Of a stretch of DNA of 64,000 bases, positions 37,107-45,640 are shown piece by piece; within the stretch, counting starts at the first letter, position 1, and each line of letters begins with the position of its first letter. The notes below the pieces were generated by a model. It did not search any database. It worked only from the letters and a program-made list of their open reading frames with translations, and was not told the DNA's origin. The DNA lies in contig NZ_CP148752.1 in assembly GCF_040448305.1 (NCBI RefSeq), positions 6,142,501 through 6,206,500 of the forward strand. Direction: 5' to 3'. The stretch comes from Pseudomonas fluorescens (GTDB taxonomy: Bacteria > Pseudomonadota > Gammaproteobacteria > Pseudomonadales > Pseudomonadaceae). The position numbers were made by a program, and so were the translations under genes.

Positions 37107-38403
37107 TTGTTTGCGCCCGCTGATGCTGGGCGCGCTGTTCCTGAGTACGGCGGCCAGTGCCGCCGTACAGTCCATCGATAAAGTGGTGGCCATCGTCGAC
37201 AACGACGTGGTCATGCAGAGCCAACTGGACCAACGCGTTCATGAAGTTCAGCAAACCATTGCCAAGCGCGGCTCTGCCGTGCCGCCGGCCAGCGTGCTGG
37301 AGCAGCAGGTACTTGAGCGCCTGATCGTCGAAAACCTGCAATTGCAGATCGGCGAGCGCTCCGGCATCCGCATTACCGACGAAGAGTTGAACCAGGCTGT
37401 CGGCACCATTGCCCAGCGCAACAACATGTCGGTCGAGCAGTTCCGCGCCGCCCTGACTCGCGACGGCCTGTCCTACGACGACGCGCGTGAGCAGATTCGT
37501 CGCGAAATGGTCATCAGCCGTGTGCGCCAGCGTCGGGTCGCAGAACGCATTCAGGTCTCCGAGCAGGAAGTGAAGAACTTCCTGGCGTCCGACCTGGGCA
37601 AAATGCAGCTGTCCGAAGAGTTCCACCTGGCCAACATCCTGATTCCTACGCCGGAAAGCGCCAACTCCGACGCGATTCAGAATGCAGCCAAACAGGCCGA
37701 TGCAATTTACCAGCAGCTCAAGCAAGGCGCTGACTTCGGTCAGTTGGCAATCGCCAAGTCCGCCAGCGAAACCGCACTGGAAGGTGGTGACATGGGCTGG
37801 CGTAAAGCCGCTCAACTGCCTCCGCCGTTCGATCGCCTGCTGAGCACCATGCCGGTGGGTGATGTCACCCAGCCAATGCGCACACCGGGCGGCTTCATCA
37901 TCCTGAAGGTCCTCGAAAAGCGTGGCGGCCAGACCCAGATGCGCGACGAAGTGCATGTGCGCCACATCCTGGTCAAACCGAGCCCGATCCGCGACGAAGC
38001 GAAAACCAAGGCCCTGGCTGAGTCGCTCTACAGCCGTATCGAGGCTGGCGAAGATTTCGGCGAGTTGGCGAAAAGCTACTCGGAAGACCCGGGTTCTGCC
38101 CTCAACGGCGGCGACCTGAACTGGATCGACCCGAACGCACTGGTGCCCGAGTTCCGCGAAGTGATGGCCACGACCCCGCAAGGTCAGCTGTCCAAGCCGT
38201 TCCAGACTCAATACGGCTGGCATGTCCTGGAAGTCCTTGGCCGTCGCGCCACCGACAGCACCTCACAGGCTCGCGAGCAGCAAGCAATGACCGTTTTGCG
38301 TAACCGCAAATACGACGAAGAGCTGCAAACCTGGCTGCGTCAGATCCGTGACGAAGCGTACGTGGAAATCAAACTCCCTGGCGCCGACCAGGCTGCGCAG
38401 TGA
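37081..38403 (+). CDS. surA: Periplasmic chaperone and peptidyl-prolyl isomerase SurA
   Basis: Escorts outer-membrane proteins, LptD among them, across the periplasm. 440 residues: a signal peptide ending near TAASA, a SurA N-domain, and two parvulin domains (about 185-285 and 295-395, the second starting VHVRHILVKPSPIRDEAK). The start is GTG: either 37081, with AAGG 5 bases upstream, or 37087. Both lie within the lptD reading frame, so translation is coupled. Confidence 0.94.
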   Translation: MNVKTKLSDCLRPLMLGALFLSTAASAAVQSIDKVVAIVDNDVVMQSQLDQRVHEVQQTIAKRGSAVPPASVLEQQVLERLIVENLQLQIGERSGIRITDEELNQAVGTIAQRNNMSVEQFRAALTRDGLSYDDAREQIRREMVISRVRQRRVAERIQVSEQEVKNFLASDLGKMQLSEEFHLANILIPTPESANSDAIQNAAKQADAIYQQLKQGADFGQLAIAKSASETALEGGDMGWRKAAQLPPPFDRLLSTMPVGDVTQPMRTPGGFIILKVLEKRGGQTQMRDEVHVRHILVKPSPIRDEAKTKALAESLYSRIEAGEDFGELAKSYSEDPGSALNGGDLNWIDPNALVPEFREVMATTPQGQLSKPFQTQYGWHVLEVLGRRATDSTSQAREQQAMTVLRNRKYDEELQTWLRQIRDEAYVEIKLPGADQAAQ

Positions 38404-39389
38404 AACCCCAACGTTTCGCGCTGACACCCGGTGAACCGGCCGGCATAGGTCCCGACCTGTGCCTGCTGCTCGCCTCGCAAGCCCAGCCCCATCCCCTGAT
38501 TGCCATTACCAGCCGCGACCTGCTCATAGAGCGGGCCGCGCAACTGGGCGTGGCTGTCGACTTGCTGCCGGTCACACCGGACAACTGGCCGGATGCACCC
38601 GCGCCAGCCAACAGCCTGTATGTCTGGGATACACCGCTCAATGCCAAGGTCGTCGCCGGGCAACTGGACAAGGCCAACGCTGCCTTCGTTCTGGAAACCC
38701 TGACCCGCGCCGGTCAAGGCTGCCTGAGCGGAGATTTTGCCGGCATGATTACCGCGCCGGTGCACAAAGGTGTGATCAACGAATCCGGGATCGCCTTTTC
38801 CGGGCACACGGAATTTCTCGCCGACCTGACCCACACCGCGCAAGTGGTGATGATGCTGGCCACACGCGGTTTGCGCGTGGCCCTGGTGACCACTCACCTG
38901 CCCCTTCGCGAGATTGCCGATGCAATCACGCCGGAGCGCCTGGAACGCGTCACTAGAATCCTGCACGCCGACCTGCAAAACAAGTTCGGCATCGCCCAGC
39001 CACGCATCCTGGTCTGCGGGCTCAACCCCCACGCCGGCGAGGGCGGACACCTGGGCCATGAAGAAATCGATATCATCGAACCCACATTAGAGCGCCTGCG
39101 CGGCGAGGGCATGGACCTTCGTGGCCCCCTGCCCGCCGACACTCTGTTTACCCCCAAATATCTGGAGCACTGCGATGCGGTGCTGGCGATGTACCACGAC
39201 CAGGGCCTGCCGGTGCTGAAGTACAAAGGCTTCGGCGCGGCAGTCAACGTGACCCTTGGCTTGCCGATTATCCGCACCTCGGTCGACCACGGCACCGCCC
39301 TGGACCTGGCCGGCAGCGGCAAGATCGACACCGGCAGCCTGCAAGTCGCCCTGGAAACCGCCTACCAGATGGCCGAGACCCGTTTATGA
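38400..39389 (+). CDS. pdxA: 4-hydroxythreonine-4-phosphate dehydrogenase
   Basis: Fourth step of DXP-dependent vitamin B6 synthesis. 329 residues with a GTG start that overlaps the surA stop (GTGA). Family blocks are ALTPGEPAGIGPDL, APVHKGVINESGI and the metal/substrate histidines in AMYHDQGLPVLKY. It overlaps rsmA by 4 bases. Confidence 0.95.
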   Translation: MKPQRFALTPGEPAGIGPDLCLLLASQAQPHPLIAITSRDLLIERAAQLGVAVDLLPVTPDNWPDAPAPANSLYVWDTPLNAKVVAGQLDKANAAFVLETLTRAGQGCLSGDFAGMITAPVHKGVINESGIAFSGHTEFLADLTHTAQVVMMLATRGLRVALVTTHLPLREIADAITPERLERVTRILHADLQNKFGIAQPRILVCGLNPHAGEGGHLGHEEIDIIEPTLERLRGEGMDLRGPLPADTLFTPKYLEHCDAVLAMYHDQGLPVLKYKGFGAAVNVTLGLPIIRTSVDHGTALDLAGSGKIDTGSLQVALETAYQMAETRL

Positions 39390-40204
39390 CCGAGCACTAC
39401 CAACACAAGGCGCGCAAACGCTTTGGCCAGAACTTCCTGCACGACGCCGGCGTTATCGACCGCATCCTGCGTTCCATTCATGCCAAGGCAGAAGACCGCC
39501 TGCTGGAAATCGGCCCGGGCCAGGGTGCACTGACCCAAGGCCTGCTCAGCAGCGGCGCGCAACTCGACGTGGTGGAACTGGATAAAGACCTGATCCCGAT
39601 CCTCAACCAGCAGTTTGCCGGCAAGAGCAACTTCAACCTGCATCAGGGCGATGCACTGAAGTTCGACTTCAACAGCCTGAATGCCGCACCAGGCAGCCTG
39701 CGAGTGGTCGGCAACCTGCCGTACAACATCTCCACGCCGCTGATTTTTCACCTGCTGCACAACTCGCACCTGATCCGCGACATGCACTTCATGCTGCAAA
39801 AGGAAGTGGTCGAGCGCCTGGCGGCCGGCCCTGGTGGTGGTGACTGGGGTCGCTTGTCGATCATGGTTCAGTACCATTGCCGGGTCGAGCACCTGTTCAA
39901 CGTCGGCCCGGGCGCGTTCAACCCGCCGCCGAAAGTCGATTCGGCCATCGTGCGCCTGGTACCCCACGCGGTACTGCCGCACCCGGCCAAGGATCACCGC
40001 TTGCTGGAGCGCGTCGTGCGCGAAGCCTTCAACCAGCGCCGCAAAACCCTGCGCAATACCCTCAAGCTGCTGCTGAGCAACGCCGAAATCGAAGCCGCCG
40101 GCGTCGATGGCAGCCTGCGTCCCGAGCAACTCGACCTGGCTGCGTTCGTGCGCCTGGCCGACAAACTCTGCGAGCAAGCGCCACAAGAGCCTGCCGCTGA
40201 CTGA
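39386..40204 (+). CDS. rsmA: 16S rRNA dimethyladenosine transferase
   Basis: SAM-dependent enzyme (KsgA) that dimethylates two adjacent adenines near the 16S 3' end during small-subunit maturation. The 272-residue protein has RKRFGQNFLHD, the SAM site EIGPGQGALT and catalytic NLPYNIS. It is the last gene of the overlapping surA-pdxA-rsmA run before a 115-base gap. Confidence 0.95.
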   Translation: MTEHYQHKARKRFGQNFLHDAGVIDRILRSIHAKAEDRLLEIGPGQGALTQGLLSSGAQLDVVELDKDLIPILNQQFAGKSNFNLHQGDALKFDFNSLNAAPGSLRVVGNLPYNISTPLIFHLLHNSHLIRDMHFMLQKEVVERLAAGPGGGDWGRLSIMVQYHCRVEHLFNVGPGAFNPPPKVDSAIVRLVPHAVLPHPAKDHRLLERVVREAFNQRRKTLRNTLKLLLSNAEIEAAGVDGSLRPEQLDLAAFVRLADKLCEQAPQEPAAD

Positions 40205-40218
40205 CAGGCGATGAGCGC

Positions 40219-40255
40219 TATCGGGTAGGACGCCACTCTGGTCTACTACCCGATA
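40219..40255. promoter_or_regulatory. Perfect 10-bp inverted repeat between rsmA and apaG
   Basis: TATCGGGTAG / CTACCCGATA with a 17-base spacer. It is not followed by a T-run, so it is not a classical terminator. It may be a protein-binding site or an mRNA end-protecting hairpin. Confidence 0.5.
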
Positions 40256-40319
40256 CTTGGCCTAGACTGAACTCCATCAGCTACGCCCCGCGTCCCGCTT
40301 CGTTTTTAAGGCCCCTTGC

Positions 40320-40700
40320 ATGTCCGATCCTCGTTATCAGATCGACGTCAGCGTCGTCACCCGCTATCTGTCAGAACAATCGCAACCCGAGCACGACCGC
40401 TTTGCCTTCGCCTATACCATCACCGTGCAAAACAATGGCGAAATGCCCGCCAAACTGCTTTCACGGCACTGGGTCATCACCGATGGTGACGGGCATGTCG
40501 AAGAAGTGCGCGGCGCAGGCGTGGTAGGCCTGCAGCCCTTGATCGACCCCGGCAAAAGCCACACTTACAGCAGCGGCACGGTCATGACCACCAAGGTCGG
40601 CACTATGCAAGGCACCTATCAAATGCTGTCCGACGACGGCAAACATTTCGATGCCATCATCGCGCCCTTCCGCCTGGCGGTGCCCGGAGCCCTGCACTGA
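40320..40700 (+). CDS. apaG: ApaG protein
   Basis: 126-residue ApaG/DUF525 immunoglobulin-like domain protein, with FAYTITVQNNGEMPAKLLSR and GVVGLQPLIDPGKSHTYSSG. Its function is unsettled; it is usually cotranscribed with apaH, as here, where its stop overlaps the apaH ATG by one base. AAGG lies about 9 bases before the start. Confidence 0.94.
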   Translation: MSDPRYQIDVSVVTRYLSEQSQPEHDRFAFAYTITVQNNGEMPAKLLSRHWVITDGDGHVEEVRGAGVVGLQPLIDPGKSHTYSSGTVMTTKVGTMQGTYQMLSDDGKHFDAIIAPFRLAVPGALH

Positions 40701-41581
40701 TGGCAACGTACGCTGTCGGTGACCTGCAAGGCTGCCTTCAAGCCCTGCAATGCCTGCTCAAGCAAGTGGCGTTCGACCCACAACGCGATCGTCTGTGGCT
40801 GGTGGGCGACCTGGTCAACCGTGGGCCGCAGTCTCTGGAAACCTTGCGCTTTCTCTACAGCATCCGCGAATCGCTGGTGTGCGTGCTCGGCAACCACGAC
40901 CTGCACCTGCTGGCGGCCGGACGCAACATCGAACGCCTGAAGAAGGCCGATACCCTGCGCGAGATCATTGAAGCGCCGGATTGCGCCGAACTGCTCGAAT
41001 GGGTGCGCCAGCAAAAGCTCATGCACTATGACGAACAGCGCAACGTTGCACTGGTCCATGCCGGCATTCCACCCCAATGGTCGCTGCGCAAAGCCTTGAA
41101 ATATGCTGCCGAAGTCGAGACTGCCTTGCGCGACGACAACCTGTTGCCGCCCTACCTCGATGGCATGTACGGCAACGATCCGGCGAAATGGGACAGCGAC
41201 CTCAAAGGCGTGACGCGCCTGCGGGTGATCACCAACTATTTCACGCGCATGCGCTTTTGCACCGCCGAAGGCAAACTCGACCTCAAGAGCAAGGAAGGCC
41301 TCGATACCGCACCGCCTGGCTACAAGCCCTGGTTCCAGCACAAGGAACGCAAGACCAAGGATCTGAAAATCATCTTCGGTCACTGGGCAGCACTGGAAGG
41401 CAACGTCGAAGAGCCGGGTATTTCGGCGCTCGATACAGGCTGTGTCTGGGGCGGCGCCCTGACCCTGATGAACGTCGACAGCTTTGAGCGCCTGTCCTGC
41501 AAATGCGACGAACACGGCCATGCCGTGCCGCCAGTCGCCTCATCCATTCTCCAAACATCGCCAGTCAGCGCCCCGCGCTAG
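40700..41581 (+). CDS. apaH: Diadenosine tetraphosphatase
   Basis: Symmetrical Ap4A hydrolase and RNA-cap remover, 293 residues. Metallophosphoesterase motifs are in order: GDLQGC (near 7), GDLVNRGP, GNHDLHLL and, later, FGHWAALEG. Length is slightly above the usual 270-280 because of a C-terminal tail. Confidence 0.95.
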   Translation: MATYAVGDLQGCLQALQCLLKQVAFDPQRDRLWLVGDLVNRGPQSLETLRFLYSIRESLVCVLGNHDLHLLAAGRNIERLKKADTLREIIEAPDCAELLEWVRQQKLMHYDEQRNVALVHAGIPPQWSLRKALKYAAEVETALRDDNLLPPYLDGMYGNDPAKWDSDLKGVTRLRVITNYFTRMRFCTAEGKLDLKSKEGLDTAPPGYKPWFQHKERKTKDLKIIFGHWAALEGNVEEPGISALDTGCVWGGALTLMNVDSFERLSCKCDEHGHAVPPVASSILQTSPVSAPR

Positions 41582-41614
41582 ACTGCCCATTCAGCCGAGC
41601 CACAGGAGCCCGCC

Positions 41615-41944
41615 ATGAGCGAATTCAAACGTATCCCCCCGGAACAGGCCCAGGCCCTGCGCGAACAAGGCGCAGTGGTGGTCGACGTCCGCGACCCGGC
41701 CACATTTGCCGCCCTGCACATCGCAGGCTCGAAGCATCTGGACAACCATTCCCTGCACGCCTTCATCCAGGGCGCCGACCTCGATGCACCGACCGTGGTG
41801 GTCTGCTATCACGGCAATTCCAGCCAGGGCGCGGCCGCTTACCTGATCAGCCAGGGCTTCTCCGACGTCTACAGCATGGATGGCGGATTCGAGTTGTGGC
41901 GTACGACGTATCCTGCGGAAACGGCGCAAGGCACCACTGAATAA
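41615..41944 (+). CDS. glpE: Thiosulfate sulfurtransferase GlpE
   Basis: Single-domain rhodanese of 109 residues transferring sulfur from thiosulfate to thiol acceptors or cyanide. The catalytic C64 lies in VVCYHGNSSQGAA, a CYHGNSS loop typical of GlpE. An AGGAG ribosome site precedes the ATG. It lies 33 bases after apaH, so probably in one unit. Confidence 0.93.
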   Translation: MSEFKRIPPEQAQALREQGAVVVDVRDPATFAALHIAGSKHLDNHSLHAFIQGADLDAPTVVVCYHGNSSQGAAAYLISQGFSDVYSMDGGFELWRTTYPAETAQGTTE

Positions 41945-41988
41945 TTTTTTTGTAACGTTGCAGGCCCCGGCTCCCGCGGGCTGGCGCG

Positions 41989-42011
41989 GTGGCAGACGAA
42001 CGGTCTGCCAC
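41989..42011. other. Stable 9-bp hairpin downstream of glpE
   Basis: GTGGCAGAC-GAACG-GTCTGCCAC, a perfect inverted repeat 45 bases after the glpE stop. No T-run follows, so its role (terminator with factor help, operator, or mRNA end stabiliser) is open. Confidence 0.6.
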
Positions 42012-42051
42012 AACTAATTACGTATCTCGCCTTTACCTGCCGAATTCCCAA

Positions 42052-42241
42052 CTATCCTTAAGCCCAGGCCATCCAAAACAGGGGAGAGCCGGTACACCGG
42101 CGCACGGGTCATCGGGAGTAGCTTTCGGAGTAGTCAGCTCCGGGAGAGTTCTGGGGGGTAAACAGCAATCGCCTGTTCGGTTGCTGCCAGCATCGACTGA
42201 GTGATCCGGCGTCGGCTCCACGTATCGAGCGAGGTGACGTC
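42052..42241 (+). promoter_or_regulatory. prkA promoter region and GGA-rich structured leader
   Basis: CTATCCTTAA at 42052-42061 is one base off the sigma-S extended -10 consensus. Downstream there are CCGGT-AC-ACCGG (around 42090) and a series GGGAG, CGGGAGTAG, CGGAGTAG, CCGGGAGAG, with a CGGAG...CTCCG hairpin and an AACAG...CTGTT hairpin. At least four GGA triplets in about 75 bases resemble RsmA/RsmE targets. The ribosome site before the ATG is GAGGTGACGTC. Confidence 0.5.
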
Positions 42242-44164
42242 ATGAGTATCTTTAGCCACTTCCAACAACGCTTCGAGTCCACACGCCAGGAAGAACTCTC
42301 TCTGCAAGAGTATCTGGAACTGTGCAAAAAAGACCGCAGCGCCTACGCTTCCGCCGCCGAGCGTCTGCTACTGGCCATCGGTGAACCGGAACTGCTCGAC
42401 ACCTCGACCAACTCGAGACTGTCGCGCATCTTCTCCAACAAGGTCATCCGCCGCTATCCGGCCTTTGAAGACTTCCACGGGATGGAAGAATGCATCGACC
42501 AGATCGTGTCGTATTTCCGCCATGCCGCTCAGGGCCTGGAAGAGAAGAAACAGATCCTTTACCTGCTCGGCCCTGTCGGTGGTGGTAAATCGTCCCTGGC
42601 CGAGAAGCTCAAGCAACTGATGGAAAAAGTGCCCTTCTATGCCATCAAGGGCTCGCCGGTTTTCGAGTCGCCCCTGGGTCTGTTCAACTCCACTGAAGAT
42701 GGAGCGATCCTCGAGGAAGACTTCGGCATTCCACGGCGCTACCTCAACACCATCATGTCGCCATGGGCGACCAAGCGCCTGGCCGAATTCGGTGGCGACA
42801 TCAGTCAGTTCCGCGTGGTGAAACTCTATCCCTCGATCCTCAACCAGATCGCCGTGGCCAAGACCGAACCAGGCGATGAAAACAACCAGGACATCTCGGC
42901 ACTGGTGGGTAAGGTCGATATCCGCAAACTGGAAGAATTCCCACAGAACGACGCTGATGCATACAGCTACTCGGGCGCACTGTGCCGGTCCAACCAGGGC
43001 CTGATGGAATTCGTCGAAATGTTCAAGGCACCGATCAAGGTGCTGCACCCACTGCTGACCGCCACCCAGGAAGGCAACTACAACAGTACCGAAGGCCTCG
43101 GCGCGATTCCGTTCACCGGGATCCTGCTGGCGCACTCCAACGAATCGGAGTGGCACACCTTCCGCAACAACAAGAACAACGAAGCCTTCATCGACCGGAT
43201 CTACATCGTCAAAGTGCCGTACTGCCTGCGGGTCAGTGACGAAGTGAAGATCTACGACAAGCTGCTGTTCAACAGTTCGCTGGCCAAGGCGCATTGCGCG
43301 CCGGATACCCTGAAGATGCTGGCCCAGTTCACCGTGCTCTCGCGCCTCAAGGAACCGGAAAACTCCAACATCTACTCGAAGATGCGCGTGTACGACGGCG
43401 AGAACCTCAAGGACACCGATCCGAAAGCCAAGTCGATCCAGGAATACCGCGACAATGCGGGCGTCGACGAAGGCATGAACGGCCTCTCGACCCGCTTCGC
43501 GTTCAAGATCCTGTCGAAGGTGTTCAACTTCGATCCGCATGAAATTGCCGCCAACCCGGTGCACTTGCTCTACGTGCTGGAACAACAGATCGAGCAGGAA
43601 CAGTTCCAGGCCGAGACCCGCGAACGCTATCTGCGCTTCCTCAAGGAGTACCTGGCACCGCGTTACATCGAATTCATCGGCAAGGAGATCCAGACTGCCT
43701 ACCTCGAGTCCTACAGCGAGTACGGCCAGAACATTTTCGATCGTTATGTGCTGTACGCCGACTTCTGGATCCAGGACCAGGAATATCGCGACCCGGAGAC
43801 CGGCGAGATCCTCAACCGCGTAGCGTTGAACGAAGAACTGGAGAAAATCGAAAAACCGGCCGGCATCAGCAATCCGAAGGACTTCCGCAACGAAATCGTC
43901 AACTTCGTCCTGCGCGCCCGGGCCAACAACAACGGCAAGAACCCGACCTGGCTCAGCTACGAAAAACTGCGGGTGGTCATCGAGAAGAAAATGTTCTCCA
44001 ACACCGAGGACCTGCTGCCAGTCATCAGCTTCAATGCCAAGGCCAGCAAAGAGGACCAGCAGAAACACAACGACTTCGTCACACGAATGGTCGAGCGGGG
44101 CTACACCGACAAACAGGTACGACTGCTGTCCGAGTGGTACCTGCGGGTCAGAAAATCACAATAA
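42242..44164 (+). CDS. prkA: PrkA-family serine protein kinase / AAA+ ATPase
   Basis: 640-residue PrkA (YeaG). The N-terminal AAA+ domain has Walker A GPVGGGKS at residues 110-117. The C-terminal kinase-like PrkA domain follows from about 400. It belongs to the widespread prkA-yeaH-spoVR stress operon, which is RpoS- or nitrogen-starvation-linked in enterobacteria. The next gene is 204 bases away, an unusual gap filled with hairpins. Confidence 0.95.
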   Translation: MSIFSHFQQRFESTRQEELSLQEYLELCKKDRSAYASAAERLLLAIGEPELLDTSTNSRLSRIFSNKVIRRYPAFEDFHGMEECIDQIVSYFRHAAQGLEEKKQILYLLGPVGGGKSSLAEKLKQLMEKVPFYAIKGSPVFESPLGLFNSTEDGAILEEDFGIPRRYLNTIMSPWATKRLAEFGGDISQFRVVKLYPSILNQIAVAKTEPGDENNQDISALVGKVDIRKLEEFPQNDADAYSYSGALCRSNQGLMEFVEMFKAPIKVLHPLLTATQEGNYNSTEGLGAIPFTGILLAHSNESEWHTFRNNKNNEAFIDRIYIVKVPYCLRVSDEVKIYDKLLFNSSLAKAHCAPDTLKMLAQFTVLSRLKEPENSNIYSKMRVYDGENLKDTDPKAKSIQEYRDNAGVDEGMNGLSTRFAFKILSKVFNFDPHEIAANPVHLLYVLEQQIEQEQFQAETRERYLRFLKEYLAPRYIEFIGKEIQTAYLESYSEYGQNIFDRYVLYADFWIQDQEYRDPETGEILNRVALNEELEKIEKPAGISNPKDFRNEIVNFVLRARANNNGKNPTWLSYEKLRVVIEKKMFSNTEDLLPVISFNAKASKEDQQKHNDFVTRMVERGYTDKQVRLLSEWYLRVRKSQ

Positions 44165-44171
44165 CCCGCTG

Positions 44172-44236
44172 CCGGTCAGACCGGTTGTCGTCAGCCAGAG
44201 GCCTGTGTATGCATTTTCTGTTACACAAGCCTCTGG
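44172..44236 (+). promoter_or_regulatory. Two hairpins between prkA and yeaH
   Basis: CCGGT-CAG-ACCGG at 44172-44184, then CCAGAGGC / GCCTCTGG plus TGTGTA / TACACA, a 14-bp stem with one mismatch at 44195-44236 and a 12-base loop. No T-run follows, so they fit RNA processing or mRNA end protection better than termination. Confidence 0.6.
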
Positions 44237-44368
44237 AAGGTGTTCGAAAGTCGGTAGCGAGTTCAAGCAGCATCCACAGCGCTTGGGGGAGCGTCGTACA
44301 TCCCTTGGCTCTCAGTCCTATGCTGCATCACCGCTCGCCCCTTTCAGGACAGCTTCTAAGGAGCAGTC

Positions 44369-45640
44369 ATGAGCTATGTGATCGACCGACGTCTCAATGG
44401 CAAGAACAAGAGCACGGTGAACCGCCAGCGGTTTCTGCGGCGCTACCGTGATCACATCAAAAAGGCTGTCGAAGAGGCGGTCAGCCGGCGCTCCATTACC
44501 GATATGGAACACGGCGAACAAATCAGCATTCCCGGTCGCGACATCGACGAGCCGGTGCTTCACCACGGTCGCGGTGGCAAGCAGACGGTCGTGCACCCGG
44601 GCAACAAGGAATTCACCAGCGGCGAACATATCGCCCGTCCACCGGGAGGCGGTGGTGGTCGAGGCCCCGGCAAGGCTGGCAATTCCGGCGAAGGGATGGA
44701 CGAATTCGTCTTCCAGATCACCCAGGAAGAATTTCTCGAATTCATGTTCGAGGACCTCGAACTGCCCAACCTGGTCAAGCGCAACCTGACCGGCACCGAC
44801 ACCTTCAAGACCGTGCGCGCCGGGATCAGCAACGAGGGCAACCCATCGCGGATCAACATCATCCGCACCCTGCGTTCAGCCCACGCCCGGCGAATCGCCC
44901 TGTCCGGCAGCAGCCGGGCAAAACTGCGCGAAGCCAAAGAGGAACTTCTGCGACTCAAGCAGGAAGAACCGGACAACTTCGGCGATATTCAGGAAATCGA
45001 AGCAGAAATCGAAAAACTCAGCGCGCGCATTCACCGCATTCCGTTTCTCGACACATTCGACCTCAAGTACAACCTGCTCATCAAACAACCCAACCCCAGT
45101 TCCAAGGCCGTGATGTTCTGCCTGATGGATGTGTCCGGCTCGATGACCCAGGCGACCAAGGACATCGCCAAGCGCTTCTTTATCCTGCTGTACCTGTTTC
45201 TCAAGCGTAACTACGAAAAGATCGACGTCGTGTTCATCCGCCATCACACCAGCGCCCGCGAAGTGGATGAAGAGGAGTTTTTCTATTCCCGGGAAACCGG
45301 CGGCACCATCGTCTCCAGCGCCCTGAAACTGATGCAGGAGATCATGGCCGAGCGTTATCCGAGCAACGAGTGGAACATCTACGCCGCCCAGGCCTCCGAC
45401 GGTGACAACTGGAACGACGACTCTCCGATCTGCCGCGACATCCTGATCAACCAGATCATGCCATTCGTGCAGTACTACACTTACGTTGAGATCACCCCGC
45501 GCGAACACCAGGCCCTGTGGTTCGAGTACGAGCGCATCGCCGAAGCCTTTTCCGACACTTTTGCCCAGCAACAACTGGTCTCGGCCGGGGATATCTATCC
45601 GGTCTTCCGTGAACTCTTCCAGCGCAGGTTAGTGACATGA
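44369..45640 (+). CDS. yeaH: YeaH-family protein (DUF444, von Willebrand A-like)
   Basis: 423 residues. The N-terminus is basic, followed by a Gly-rich segment with GGGGGRGPGKAGNSG (about 90-105) and a VWA-type domain with MIDAS residues DVSGS at 254-258. It probably acts with the PrkA kinase and SpoVR; its molecular role is unknown. AAGGAG precedes the ATG. It overlaps spoVR by 4 bases. Confidence 0.93.
   Translation: MSYVIDRRLNGKNKSTVNRQRFLRRYRDHIKKAVEEAVSRRSITDMEHGEQISIPGRDIDEPVLHHGRGGKQTVVHPGNKEFTSGEHIARPPGGGGGRGPGKAGNSGEGMDEFVFQITQEEFLEFMFEDLELPNLVKRNLTGTDTFKTVRAGISNEGNPSRINIIRTLRSAHARRIALSGSSRAKLREAKEELLRLKQEEPDNFGDIQEIEAEIEKLSARIHRIPFLDTFDLKYNLLIKQPNPSSKAVMFCLMDVSGSMTQATKDIAKRFFILLYLFLKRNYEKIDVVFIRHHTSAREVDEEEFFYSRETGGTIVSSALKLMQEIMAERYPSNEWNIYAAQASDGDNWNDDSPICRDILINQIMPFVQYYTYVEITPREHQALWFEYERIAEAFSDTFAQQQLVSAGDIYPVFRELFQRRLVT

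Noticed and set aside
34425..37214. 929-codon open frame antisense to lptD
   Set aside because: A shadow of the high-GC codon pattern; the plus-strand gene has clear LptD features.
42368..44068. 566-codon frame antisense to prkA
   Set aside because: Shadow frame opposite a well-recognised PrkA.
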